A model generated the notes under the pieces. That model had not been told where the DNA came from and searched no databases. It worked only from the letters and a program-made list of their open reading frames with translations. From the NCBI GenBank assembly GCA_031291645.1, contig JARLIQ010000061.1, positions 1 to 64,000 on the forward strand: DNA of 64,000 nt, read 5' to 3'. Below are positions 34,405 through 42,706 of this stretch, in pieces. The position numbers were made by a program, and so were the translations under genes. This stretch comes from Caulobacteraceae bacterium. GTDB lineage: Bacteria > Pseudomonadota > Alphaproteobacteria > Caulobacterales > Caulobacteraceae. The first letter of the stretch is position 1. Every line of letters starts with the position of its first letter.

Positions 34405-35607
34405 ATGGACCTGGATCTGACGGCCGAGGAGGTCGGCTTCCGCGACGAGGTCCGCGCCTTCCTGGCGGCGTCGCTGACGCCCGAGCTGCGCCGGGCCGGG
34501 CGGCGCGCGACGAGCGTCTTCATGGACCGGGACTACAGCCTCGCCTGGCAGCGGATCCTGAACGTCCGCGGCTGGGCGGCGCCGAGCTGGCCGGTGGAAT
34601 ACGGCGGCCCCGGCTGGAGCGAGATGCAGCGCTACATCTTCGCCGCCGAATGCGCCCGCGCCGGCGCGCCGAGCCTGGCGCCCATGGGCCTGAGGATGGT
34701 CGGGCCGGTGATCATGGGCTACGGGAGCGCCGAGCAGAAGGCGCACTACCTGCCGCGCATCCTGTCGGGCGAGGACTACTGGTGCCAGGGCTATTCCGAG
34801 CCGGGCGCCGGGTCCGACCTGGCCGCCCTGCAGCTCTCGGCGGTCCGGGACGGCGAGGACTATGTCCTGTCGGGTTCGAAGATCTGGACCACCCACGCCC
34901 ATTGGGCCAACCGCATGTTCTGCCTGGTGCGCACCGCGCGAGAGGGAAAGCCCCAGGCCGGGATCACCTTCCTGCTGCTGGACATGGCCAGCCCCGGCAT
35001 CACCGTGCGCCCGATCGTCACGCTGGCCGGCGACCACGAGGTCAACCAGGTGTTCTTCGACAACGTCCGGGCGCCCGCCTCCGGCCGGCTGGGCGCGGAG
35101 AACGGCGGCTGGACCGTCGCCAAATACCTGCTGGAGTTCGAGCGCGGCGGCGGCTCGTCGCCCGGGCTTCGGGTGGCGCTGGAGCGGCTGCGGCGCCTGG
35201 CCGGGGCGGAGGCGTCGGACGCCGGCGGCCGGCTGATCGAGGATGCGGACTTCAGCGCCAAGCTCGCCGCGGCGGGCGTCGCCCTGGACGCCATCGAGAC
35301 GACCGAGCACCGGGTCCTGGCCGCGCTCGCGTCGGGCCAGCCGCCGGGGCCAGCCTCCTCGATGCTGAAGACCCAGGGCACGGAGCTGATGCAGCGGCTG
35401 GACGAGATCGCGCTGGAGGGGCTGGGCGCCTATGCCGCCGTCGACCAGCCGCAGGCGCGCGCGCCGGGCGCCAACGTCCCGTTCGTCGGGCCCGAGCACG
35501 GGCTGGTGACCACCGCCCGCTACCTGAACGACCGGGCCGCCTCGATCTACGGCGGCTCGAACGAGATCCAGCGCGACATCATGGCCCGCCTGGTGCTGGG
35601 CCTGTGA
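34405..35607 (+). CDS. Acyl-CoA dehydrogenase family protein
   Basis: A 400-residue flavoprotein with the ACAD fold. Visible are LTAEEVGFRDEVRAFLA, WPVEYGGPGWS, the FAD/substrate motif WCQGYSEPGAGSDLAALQL, WTTHAHWANRMFCLVRT and the C-terminal ASIYGGSNEIQRDIMARLVLGL. It would dehydrogenate an acyl-CoA at the alpha-beta position, passing electrons to ETF. Shine-Dalgarno GGGGAGGA precedes the ATG at 34405. It is followed by a decayed transporter on the opposite strand. No other beta-oxidation genes are nearby, so the substrate is not defined. Confidence 0.9.
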   Translation: MDLDLTAEEVGFRDEVRAFLAASLTPELRRAGRRATSVFMDRDYSLAWQRILNVRGWAAPSWPVEYGGPGWSEMQRYIFAAECARAGAPSLAPMGLRMVGPVIMGYGSAEQKAHYLPRILSGEDYWCQGYSEPGAGSDLAALQLSAVRDGEDYVLSGSKIWTTHAHWANRMFCLVRTAREGKPQAGITFLLLDMASPGITVRPIVTLAGDHEVNQVFFDNVRAPASGRLGAENGGWTVAKYLLEFERGGGSSPGLRVALERLRRLAGAEASDAGGRLIEDADFSAKLAAAGVALDAIETTEHRVLAALASGQPPGPASSMLKTQGTELMQRLDEIALEGLGAYAAVDQPQARAPGANVPFVGPEHGLVTTARYLNDRAASIYGGSNEIQRDIMARLVLGL

Positions 35608-36290
35608 CGGCGCCTGGCCGAACGGCCGGGCCGCCGGCCTCGCCCCGGCGCGCATAGCGCCGGGCCAGGGTCGCGCAGACGAACAGCTGCGCCTGGTGGA
35701 AGATCATCAGTGGCAGGACGATCAGCCCCACGGCGTGGCCGGGGAACAGGATGTTCGCCATCGGGATCCCGCCGGCCATGCTCTTCTTCGATCCGCAGAA
35801 GACGATGGCGATCTCGTCCTCCTTCGAGAACCCGAGCCGGCGGCTGGCGAAGGTGGTGGCGACGATCACCAGCCCAGGCATGGTCAGGTCCAGCGCCAGG
35901 ACGGCGGCGAGGTCGATGGGCGACAGCGCCTTCCAGACGCCCGCCGCCATGCCCGCGCTGAACGCGGCGTAGACGATCAGCAGGATCGATCCCCGGTCCA
36001 CGACCGCGGTGACCGCCGGATGGCGCAGCAGCCATCCGCCGATCCAGGGACGCACGGCCTGGCCCAGGGCGAAGGGCAGCACGATCTGCGCCGCGATGTC
36101 GGTCAGGGCCGAGGCGGAAAGCCCCCGCGCGCCGGAAACATCAACGAGACGATCACGGGCCTGCCCCCGCTTCCCGACCTCGAGTTCGTCGTCATCGGCC
36201 CAGGCGGGCGCCACCCCGCCGCGGAGGCGCTGACCACGGCGATCCCGAACTGGGCCGCGTTCGCCCGCACCACCGCGCCCCGGCCGCTCG
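35579..36290 (-). pseudogene. Decayed bile-acid:sodium-symporter-like (SLC10A7/YfeH type) transporter
   Basis: The reading frame from about 36126 to 35579 encodes the C-terminal half of an SBF-like transporter: LSASALTDIAAQIVLPFALGQ, then several membrane helices and FCGSKKSMAGGIPMANILFPG, a hallmark of this family. The N-terminal half is not present in frame. A remnant appears in another frame just upstream (GIAVVSASAAG and PVIVSLMFPARG), so a frameshift near 36126 and further damage upstream are likely. Full members have about 330 residues. The 3' end overlaps the acyl-CoA dehydrogenase gene by 29 bases. The left edge of the decay is approximate. Confidence 0.6.
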
Positions 36291-36616
36291 CGGGCCTCGC
36301 CGGCGACGCGCTCGGGTGAACCCCGGCAGGGCATCGGCCCCGTCGGAGAGGCCCGGACACCAGCCCGGCCCATGCCGATCCGATCGCGAGGGATCGCCGG
36401 AGTCCGGCGTCCGCCCTTGGCCCCTGCGGCGCCGGGTCGATTGCGCGGCCGCCGGTGGCGGCGACGGCTTCAATGCGTGTAAGTTTTACTTACTATGGAC
36501 GGCGCCGCCCGAAGCGGCGGATGTGTTGCGCCGCGCACAACCAAGACGCTAGATTCGTCCGCGTCGCCCGCCGGCGGGACGGCCGAAAAGGTCGAAGGCC
36601 AGGAGATTTGTCGTCT
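36291..36616. other. Control region upstream of the TetR gene
   Basis: About 325 bases between the decayed transporter and the TetR gene. The left half is GC-rich with no gene I can support. The right half holds the palindrome at 36479-36493 and the TetR ribosome-binding site (AGGAG at 36601). Confidence 0.5.
36479..36493. promoter_or_regulatory. Palindromic operator, probable TetR binding site
   Basis: GTAAGT-TTT-ACTTAC is a perfect 15-base palindrome with a 3-base centre, 124 bases before the TetR start and set in an AT-rich island. Related sequences occur at the two other promoters of the cluster (40317-40331 and 45532-45547). The repressor at 36617 is the likely binder, with autoregulation. 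Confidence 0.65.
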
Positions 36617-37333
36617 ATGGATCAAGCCGCCCCAGCCGCGCGCCAGCCGCCGGTCCGCAAGCGCGACGCGGAGCGGACCAAGCGCCAGATCATGTCGGCG
36701 GCTTTGAAGGAGTTCTCGCAGCAGGGCTACTCCGGCGCGCGGATCGACAAGATCGCCCAGAGCGCCAAGTGCAACATCCGCATGCTGTACCACTACTTCG
36801 GCAACAAGAAGAACCTCTACGCCGCTGTGCTGGAGGCCGCCTACGGCGACATCCGCGGCCGGGAGGCCAAGCTGAAGATCGATGTCGAACGCCCGCTCGA
36901 GGGCCTTCTGGAACTGCTCCACTTCACCTTCCACTATTTCGAGAAGAACCCCTATTTCGAGGGACTGCTGCGCACCGAGAACATGATGCACGGCAAGTTC
37001 GTGCGCCGCCTGGCGCCGATCACCGAGTCGGGCTTCTCGCTGCGCCGGGTCATCGGCGAGCTGATCGAGAACGGGCAGAGGCAGGGCGTCTTCCGCGACG
37101 GCCTCGACCCGGTGCAGGTTTATGTGACGATCACCGCGTTGAGCCGCTTCCACCTGGCCAACGCCTTCTCGCTGTCGGCCCTGCTCGACACCGACATGAC
37201 GCGGCCCGAGTGGCGCAGCGCGCGCTGGACGCATTCGGTCGAGCTGCTGACGGCCTATCTGGCCGCCTCGAAAGACGGCGTCGCCGCAGCGCCGGCGCAG
37301 GCCCAACCGGCTGTCGCCGCGACCGCCGGCTGA
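36617..37333 (+). CDS. TetR/AcrR-family transcriptional regulator
   Basis: A 238-residue regulator. The N-terminal helix-turn-helix (about residues 17-65) reads RTKRQIMSAALKEFSQQGYSGARIDKIAQSAKCNIRMLYHYFGNKKNLYAAVL, classic TetR. The C-terminal ligand domain (TFHYFEKNPYFEGLLRTENMM) resembles the RutR/CAAX-type regulators that respond to small nitrogenous molecules, though I cannot prove this. The Ala/Gln-rich tail is probably disordered. It is convergent with the acetamidase gene (10 bases apart) and its operator-like palindrome is shared with nearby operons. Confidence 0.88.
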   Translation: MDQAAPAARQPPVRKRDAERTKRQIMSAALKEFSQQGYSGARIDKIAQSAKCNIRMLYHYFGNKKNLYAAVLEAAYGDIRGREAKLKIDVERPLEGLLELLHFTFHYFEKNPYFEGLLRTENMMHGKFVRRLAPITESGFSLRRVIGELIENGQRQGVFRDGLDPVQVYVTITALSRFHLANAFSLSALLDTDMTRPEWRSARWTHSVELLTAYLAASKDGVAAAPAQAQPAVAATAG

Positions 37334-37343
37334 CGACCCGCCC

Positions 37344-38303
37344 TCAGAACAGCAGGCCGCGCGGCAGGAGGCCGTGCACGCCCTTTTCGCCGTTGACGCT
37401 TTGGGTGATGCGGAAATCCACCGCCAGCGAGCAGAACTGGTAGGCTTGCTCGCGGGTCAGGTCGCTGCGGCTGACGATGAAGGCGATCATCTCGCGCAGC
37501 GCCTGCTCAAGCGCGAGGTCGAGGTCGGCGTTCAGCCCCATGGTGACGTAGTGGCTCGCGGTCTCGGCCCGCGGCCAGCGCAGAGCCGGCGCGTCCAGGC
37601 CGCCGCCCTTGTGCACGATCAGGGTGAAGTCGCCGGTCAGGCACATCTCGAGCGCGTTGACGCAGACCTCGCCATCGCCCTGCAGCCCATGGCCGTCGCC
37701 GGCCGAGAAGTTGGCGCCCGCAACCCAGACCGGCAGGAACAGGGTGCTGCCGGCGACCAGCTCGCGGTTGTCGATGTTGCCGCCGTGTTCGCGCGGCTCG
37801 CGGCTGGAGATGCGGCCATAGACCGCCGGCGGCGCGACGCCGATGGTGCCGAAGAAGGGCGAGAGCTTCAACTCGGGCCCCCAGGCGGGCTTGCAGGTCC
37901 CGCGCTGCCGGTCGACCGGGATGTGGCTGAGGTAGCGGACCGGAAAATCCTGCGGCAGGGTCCCGGCCAGCGGCCGGATGGCGCAGTAGCCCCAGTTGGC
38001 CGTGGGCTCGATCCGCTCGATCCGCACTTCCAGCATGTCGCCGGGCTCGGCCCCCTCGACCGCGACCGGGCCGGTCAGGATGTGCGGCCCGATCCGCTCC
38101 AGCCGCGCCGCGTGGATCGCTTGCAGGGCCTCGGGAATGTCGAAGCCCGACCCGGGCTCGGGCATGACCTCGACCCCGCCCGACATGCACTCCAGCGTCA
38201 CCGTGTCGCCGGAGCGGACCGTCAGCACCGGCTCGAAGGCGGCGTCGAACATCCCGAAACGCACCGTCTGGGGCGTCGCGGGCACGAAATGTCGTTCAGC
38301 CAT
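37344..38303 (-). CDS. Acetamidase/formamidase family protein
   Basis: A 319-residue protein of the FmdA/AmdA acetamidase/formamidase family. Family features include the beta-rich start (GMFDAAFEPVLTVRSGDTV), GPVAVEGAEPGDMLEV, RQRGTCKPAWGPEL, GNIDNRELVAGSTLFLPV, SAGDGHGLQGDGEVCVNALE and a C-terminal helix with CSLAVDFRITQSVN. It would hydrolyse a short-chain amide to ammonia and acid. It is the last gene of a minus-strand unit (oxygenase remnant, FAD oxidase, acetamidase) with a 15-base gap after the FAD oxidase. Confidence 0.9.
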   Translation of the reverse strand: MAERHFVPATPQTVRFGMFDAAFEPVLTVRSGDTVTLECMSGGVEVMPEPGSGFDIPEALQAIHAARLERIGPHILTGPVAVEGAEPGDMLEVRIERIEPTANWGYCAIRPLAGTLPQDFPVRYLSHIPVDRQRGTCKPAWGPELKLSPFFGTIGVAPPAVYGRISSREPREHGGNIDNRELVAGSTLFLPVWVAGANFSAGDGHGLQGDGEVCVNALEMCLTGDFTLIVHKGGGLDAPALRWPRAETASHYVTMGLNADLDLALEQALREMIAFIVSRSDLTREQAYQFCSLAVDFRITQSVNGEKGVHGLLPRGLLF

Positions 38304-38318
38304 GATCCTTCGGCGTCC

Positions 38319-39779
38319 TCAGGCGACGCGGCTGGCGAAACCGCCCGAGGGCGCGCCCCAGCCCGGCATCTTGCCGGGATTGAGCAGGCCGTAGGGGTCG
38401 ACCTCGACCTTCAGGGCGAACTGCGCCGGATCGGCCACCGCCCCGCCGCCGCTTTCCAGCACATAGGTGTGGGGATTGAACACCGGGCAGTCGTTCGACC
38501 AGTGATAGCGCATGATCTCCTCCAGGCGCGCCTCGGTGGTGAAGCGCACCAGCTGCAGGCCGAAGCATTTCACGACCCCGTCCACCCGCGCGAACTCCAG
38601 ATGCACGGGCACCTCGTCGCCGAACACCTCGGCCATGCGGGCGACCTTGTCCAGGTGGTCGGGCGCGTCGAACAGGATCTGCAGGTAGGTGATCGAGCGG
38701 TCGTGCTTGAGCGCCTGCAGGGTGGTGTGGTTCCAGCAGAACTCCCAGAGCGGCGCCGGCTCGAGCTTGTCCTCGTCGGGCCCGCGGCTAAAGACGATCT
38801 CGGCCCCGGCCTCGGCGACCATCTGGGCGAACGGCTCGACCGAGTTCTCGGCGATGATCGCCATGATCACCGGCTGGCCTTCGCGCATGTAGGGCAGGAA
38901 GTCGTCGAAGTAGCGCGCGCCGCCCCAGTCGATCGCGGCGAGCTCCTTCTTGATCACCCCGTCGGCGTGGGCGACGCGGTCGGCCAGGCGCGCGGCGGCC
39001 ATGATGTCCGGCGCGCTGACGACGAACTCGCTCCAGCGGATGGCCGGGGCCAGGGCCATCTCGACCTCGGTGATCAGGCCGGTCGTGCCGTAGGCGTGGA
39101 TGGCCTTGCAGACGTCCGGGCCCCGCAGCTCGATGAACCGCGGCTCGTCCTCGACGGTCAGCACCCGCAGCCCAAGCACGTTGCCGGCCTGGGGCAGGGT
39201 CCCGTAGTTGATCGCGCCGATGCCCGAGCTGCCGCCCGCGACGAAGCCGCCGATGGTGGCGGTCTTCCAGGTCGAGGGGTGGAAGCGCAGCTCCCAGCCG
39301 TGCGGCAGGATCTCTTCCTCGATCTCCAGCAGGCTCTTGCCGGCGCCGGCGCGCAGCACCCCGCCCTTCAGCCACTTCGTCGCATTCAGCGCCGTCAGGT
39401 CGACCACCACCCCGCCGTAGAGCGGCATGGCCTGGCCATAGTTGCCGGTGCCGGCCCCGCGGGGCGTCAGCGGCAGGCCGCGGCCCACGCAATAGCGCAC
39501 CAGTCGCACCAGTTCGTCCTCGTCCCTGGGGGTGACGACGATGTCGGCGGCCACGTCGGACAGCTGGTGCGACAAGACCGGCGAGAACCAGAAGAAGTCG
39601 CGGCTCTTGCGGCGGATGCTGGCCGCGCCGAGGTCGCAGGCCATGGGCGCCAGGTCCTGGGCGACCTGCTTCCAGTCGACGTCCGGCGTCGTGGCCCGCG
39701 CCGCGGGGGTGTGGGACAGCACGCCGAGCGGGGCGGCGCCGCCGGCGATGGCGAGGTTGCTGCTGGAGATACCGGGCAT
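38319..39779 (-). CDS. FAD-binding oxidoreductase (PCMH/GlcD type)
   Basis: A 486-residue flavoprotein with a PCMH-type FAD domain at about residues 75-250: VVTPRDEDELVRLVRYCVGRGLPLTPRGAGTGNYGQAMPLYGGVVVDL, then TWKTATIGGFVAGGSSGIGAINYG. The C-terminal half is a substrate domain of GlcD/vanillyl-alcohol-oxidase-like proteins. It would oxidise a hydroxy-acid or related compound. It lies 39 bases after the oxygenase remnant and 15 bases before the acetamidase gene, on the same strand. The substrate is unknown. Confidence 0.87.
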   Translation of the reverse strand: MPGISSSNLAIAGGAAPLGVLSHTPAARATTPDVDWKQVAQDLAPMACDLGAASIRRKSRDFFWFSPVLSHQLSDVAADIVVTPRDEDELVRLVRYCVGRGLPLTPRGAGTGNYGQAMPLYGGVVVDLTALNATKWLKGGVLRAGAGKSLLEIEEEILPHGWELRFHPSTWKTATIGGFVAGGSSGIGAINYGTLPQAGNVLGLRVLTVEDEPRFIELRGPDVCKAIHAYGTTGLITEVEMALAPAIRWSEFVVSAPDIMAAARLADRVAHADGVIKKELAAIDWGGARYFDDFLPYMREGQPVIMAIIAENSVEPFAQMVAEAGAEIVFSRGPDEDKLEPAPLWEFCWNHTTLQALKHDRSITYLQILFDAPDHLDKVARMAEVFGDEVPVHLEFARVDGVVKCFGLQLVRFTTEARLEEIMRYHWSNDCPVFNPHTYVLESGGGAVADPAQFALKVEVDPYGLLNPGKMPGWGAPSGGFASRVA

Positions 39780-39818
39780 GGGGGACTTCCTGTCGGCGAA
39801 GGGGCGTGGACGGGCGGC

Positions 39819-40085
39819 TCAGGCGGCCTGGCCGTAGGTCTTGCGGAACATTTCCTGGACATGCTCGCCGAAGGTGACGGTGGGCTGCGGCGGATAGTGC
39901 AGCAGCCGCACCGTGCAGGACGGCTCTTCCAGGGCGTCGGCGACATAGAAGAAGCCGGTCTCGCGCACGGCCTTGTGCATCCGCCAGGCCACGGCCTTGC
40001 GCTGCTCCAGGTCGGGCGAGAAACTGCCTGAAAGATCCACCACGGAGATCGTCTCGGGCGTCTCGGCCGGGTCGTAGATGATCAC
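39819..40085 (-). pseudogene. Internally deleted isopenicillin-N-synthase-like 2OG-Fe(II) oxygenase
   Basis: The 88-residue product joins three parts of an IPNS-like oxygenase of about 330 residues. The first 49 residues are the normal N-terminus (ISVVDLSGSFSPDLEQRKAV to RETGFFYVAD), a short piece RLLHYPPQP matches the segment before the first iron His, and the last 20 (TVTFGEHVQEMFRKTYGQAA) match the C-terminus. The iron ligands and co-substrate Arg are missing. Start codon and GGAG ribosome-binding site are intact, and the frame is kept, so in-frame deletions are likely. It heads the minus-strand operon with the FAD oxidase and acetamidase. Confidence 0.7.
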
Positions 40086-40398
40086 GCCGGGTCTCCGGTC
40101 GGTCCTCGAACGCGGCCAGCAGGCGGCCGCGCGCGGCGCCGGGTCAAGGCGATGCGGCCGCCCGCGAGGCTTCGCAGCCGGTTATGCCCGCCCGGCCGGC
40201 GCCTGCGTCAGATTGCGTTCAATTTTTGATCATCTCGATTGATGAAAGAATGCGAAATTCCATGTAACATATTATTTTATTTAGAATTTCTTCGACGTAC
40301 TGTCATATTTATGCTTGAAATTCTTACTTACTACGATAAGCCGGAATCGTGAAGGGCGCGGCGGGAATCGCCTCGCCCGGCCGGAGACCCGACGCCCG
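40086..40398. other. AT-rich divergent control region of the amide cluster
   Basis: A 313-base gene-free region between the minus-strand oxygenase remnant and the plus-strand hydrolase operon. From 40210 to 40340 it is unusually AT-rich for this genome (TTTTGATCATC, TATTATTTTATTTAG) and probably contains both promoters. The right edge holds the operator-like sequence at 40317-40331. Confidence 0.6.
40317..40331. promoter_or_regulatory. Candidate TetR operator at the hydrolase operon
   Basis: GAAATT-CTT-ACTTAC matches the 15-base palindrome at 36479 at 12 of 15 positions, with a complete right half-site. It lies in the divergent region before the hydrolase gene at 40399. Confidence 0.5.
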
Positions 40399-42072
40399 AT
40401 GTTCGATGCAAGCCCCAAGCTGCCGGTCCGCCCGCCGACCACAGAGGTGATGCGGACGCGCAGCGGCCTGGCGCTCGCCGCGGACGTCTACCGGCCGGAG
40501 GGGCCTGGGCCCTACCCCGTGCTGATGCTCCGCCAGGCCTACGGGCGGCGGATCGCCTCGACGCTCTGCTACGCCCATCCCAGCTGGTACGCGGCCCAGG
40601 GCTATATCGTGGTGGTTCAGGACGTGCGCGGCCGCGGCGATTCAGAGGGCCGCTTCCGGCCGCTGGAGTACGAAGCCGAGGACGGCGCCGACGCCATCGC
40701 CTGGGCCGCCGGCCTGGACGGGTCGACCGGCGCGGTCGGCCTCTATGGCTTCTCCTACCAGGGGGTGAACCAACTGCTCGCCGCGGCCGAGGCCGGGCCC
40801 GCGCTGAAGGCGATCGCCCCGGCCATGATCGGCTGGGACATCCGCAACGACTGGGCCTACGAGAACGGCGCCTTCAACCTCGCGGGTAACCTGGGCTGGG
40901 CCATCCAGCTGGCGGCCGAGAACGCCCGGCTGGCCGGCGACCAGGCCGCCTTCTACGAGCTGCACGGCCTGGCCCGGCGCATGCCGTTCGAGGCGCCCAA
41001 TCCGGCGCGGCCGGCCTTCATGGAACGGCATCGACGGCTGTCGCACTACCATCAGTGGCTCGACGAGCCGGAGGACGGCCCCTACTGGCCGCGAATCTCG
41101 CCCAGCGCGCGGGCGCCGGCGCTGCTGGCCCGCGACCTGCCGATGCTGTTCATCGGCGGCTGGTTCGACAGCCACCTGCCGGGGACGCTCGCCGGCTACA
41201 GGGCGATGGCGCCGGGCGGCCGCGCGCGCCTGCGCGTCGGGCCCTGGACCCATTTCCCCTGGCATCGCAAGGTCGGCGCACTGGACTTCGGCCCGGCGGC
41301 GGTGACGGCGATGGACCAATGGCAGGTGCGCTGGTTCGACCACTGGCTGAAGGGCGCCGACAACGGGGTCGAGGCCGAGCCCGAGGTGTCGCTGTTCGAC
41401 ATGGGCGCGCGGTGCTGGCGCGACTATCCGGCCTGGCCGGACGCGCCGTTCGAGCTGCATCTCGATTCCGAAGGCCGGGCGGCGATCGACGAGACCGCCG
41501 GGCGGCTGGCGGCCGACGCGCCGCACGAGGCCGGCGTCGACTACCTGGTCCACGACCCCTGGCGGCCGGCGCCCAGCGTCGGCGGCGCGTCCGGCTCGCC
41601 GCCCGGGCCCGTGGACCGCAGCGCGGTCGACGCCCGGTCCGACGTGATGACCTTCACCACCGGGACCTGCGCCGCCGGCCTGACCCTGGCCGGTCCGGTG
41701 ATCGCCGAGTTGCGGCTGGTCAGCGACGCGGCGGCCTTCGACGTCTCCTGCACCCTTTCGCGGGTGACGACGGCGGGTCAGGTCTATCAGGTGGCCGAAG
41801 GCCACTGGTCGGGCCCGGCGCCGGCGGCGGACCAGCCGCTGCGCGTGCCGATGCGCGCGACCTGCGTGACGCTCGAACTCGGCGAGCGGCTGCGGCTGTC
41901 GATCGCCGCGGCGTCCTTTCCGGCCCACCCGGTCAATCCGGGCGACGGGCGGCGGCCCGAGGACGTCCCGCTGGACGAGGCGCGGGCGGTCACCCTGGGC
42001 GTGCGCACGGGCGGCGGCCTGGGCTCGCGCCTGATCCTCTCGGTCCCCGCCGCGACGAAGCCTGCGCCATGA
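40399..42072 (+). CDS. CocE/NonD-family alpha/beta hydrolase
   Basis: A 557-residue serine hydrolase of the CocE/NonD (X-Pro dipeptidyl-peptidase, S15-like) family. It starts VMRTRSGLALAADVYRPEGPGPYPVLM, has VVVQDVRGRGDSEGRF, the nucleophile motif LYGFSYQGVNQLL and an acid/His region with FIGGWFDSHLPGTLAGY and GPWTHFPWHR. A C-terminal jelly-roll domain follows (about residues 330-555). It could hydrolyse an ester or amide of a small molecule. The ATG at 40399 is chosen; the frame runs back to 40315. It is the first gene of a seven-gene coupled operon. Confidence 0.88.
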   Translation: MFDASPKLPVRPPTTEVMRTRSGLALAADVYRPEGPGPYPVLMLRQAYGRRIASTLCYAHPSWYAAQGYIVVVQDVRGRGDSEGRFRPLEYEAEDGADAIAWAAGLDGSTGAVGLYGFSYQGVNQLLAAAEAGPALKAIAPAMIGWDIRNDWAYENGAFNLAGNLGWAIQLAAENARLAGDQAAFYELHGLARRMPFEAPNPARPAFMERHRRLSHYHQWLDEPEDGPYWPRISPSARAPALLARDLPMLFIGGWFDSHLPGTLAGYRAMAPGGRARLRVGPWTHFPWHRKVGALDFGPAAVTAMDQWQVRWFDHWLKGADNGVEAEPEVSLFDMGARCWRDYPAWPDAPFELHLDSEGRAAIDETAGRLAADAPHEAGVDYLVHDPWRPAPSVGGASGSPPGPVDRSAVDARSDVMTFTTGTCAAGLTLAGPVIAELRLVSDAAAFDVSCTLSRVTTAGQVYQVAEGHWSGPAPAADQPLRVPMRATCVTLELGERLRLSIAAASFPAHPVNPGDGRRPEDVPLDEARAVTLGVRTGGGLGSRLILSVPAATKPAP

Positions 42073-42245
42073 CCCTGTCGCGGACCGACCTGACCGGCGA
42101 GGACGTCGCCAGGGTCGACGCAGACGTCAACGCCGGCGTGGCGTTCGCGGCCGAGCGCCTGGCCACCCTGCCGCGCGAGGTGTCGCGCTTTCCCCTGATC
42201 CAGCTCAGAGCCGGTCCCGCCGGGGCCGCGGAGTCCAGACCATGA
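42069..42245 (+). CDS. Small coupled protein of unknown function
   Basis: A 58-residue protein, MTLSRTDLTGEDVARVDADV, then NAGVAFAAERLATLPREVSR and FPLIQLRAGPAG. Its start overlaps the hydrolase stop and its stop overlaps the cupin start, each as ATGA, which strongly supports that it is translated. The centre could form an amphipathic helix. It does not match AtzG, which is encoded separately in the operon. No family recognised; it may be a small subunit of one of the neighbours. Confidence 0.65.
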   Translation: MTLSRTDLTGEDVARVDADVNAGVAFAAERLATLPREVSRFPLIQLRAGPAGAAESRP

Positions 42246-42685
42246 CCCTGCCGATCCGAACCGGCGCGCTCGAAGCCAAGGCGTTTCGCATCTCGCCCGC
42301 CGACACCAACTACTTCGCCCTGCTGTTCGACCCGGCCGACGGCATCGAGCAGGTCTGCGTGGTCGAGATCTTCTCGGTCGGCGGCAAGACCCCGCCGAAC
42401 ACCCACCAGGTCGCGCACGAGATCTTCTACGTGCTGCAGGGCGAGGGCGCGGCCACCTGCGCCGGACAGCGGGTGCCGCTCGCCAAGGGCCAGGCCCTGC
42501 TGGTGCCGCCCGGCGCCGAGCACGTGATCGAGAATACCGGGCCGGGCAAGCTCTACACCCTGACCATCATGTGCCCGAACGAGGGCTTCGCCGAACTGAT
42601 CCGCGCGGGCGCGCCGGTCGAGCTGGACGAGGAGGATCGGCGCGTGCTGACCACCGCCCTGCCCTCGGCCGCGCCCGGCGCCTGA
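42242..42685 (+). CDS. Cupin-domain protein
   Basis: A 147-residue single cupin. The first conserved motif is HQVAHEIFYVLQGEGAATCAGQ (His and Glu ligand positions) and the second is PPGAEHVIENTGPG (late His). Such cupins act as small metal-dependent isomerases or dioxygenases, or as binding proteins. The start overlaps the small protein's stop. It is followed after 21 bases by the amidohydrolase with a good ribosome-binding site. Its role in the pathway is unknown. Confidence 0.85.
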   Translation: MTLPIRTGALEAKAFRISPADTNYFALLFDPADGIEQVCVVEIFSVGGKTPPNTHQVAHEIFYVLQGEGAATCAGQRVPLAKGQALLVPPGAEHVIENTGPGKLYTLTIMCPNEGFAELIRAGAPVELDEEDRRVLTTALPSAAPGA

Positions 42686-42706
42686 GGCCCTTGGGGAGAG
42701 GAACCG

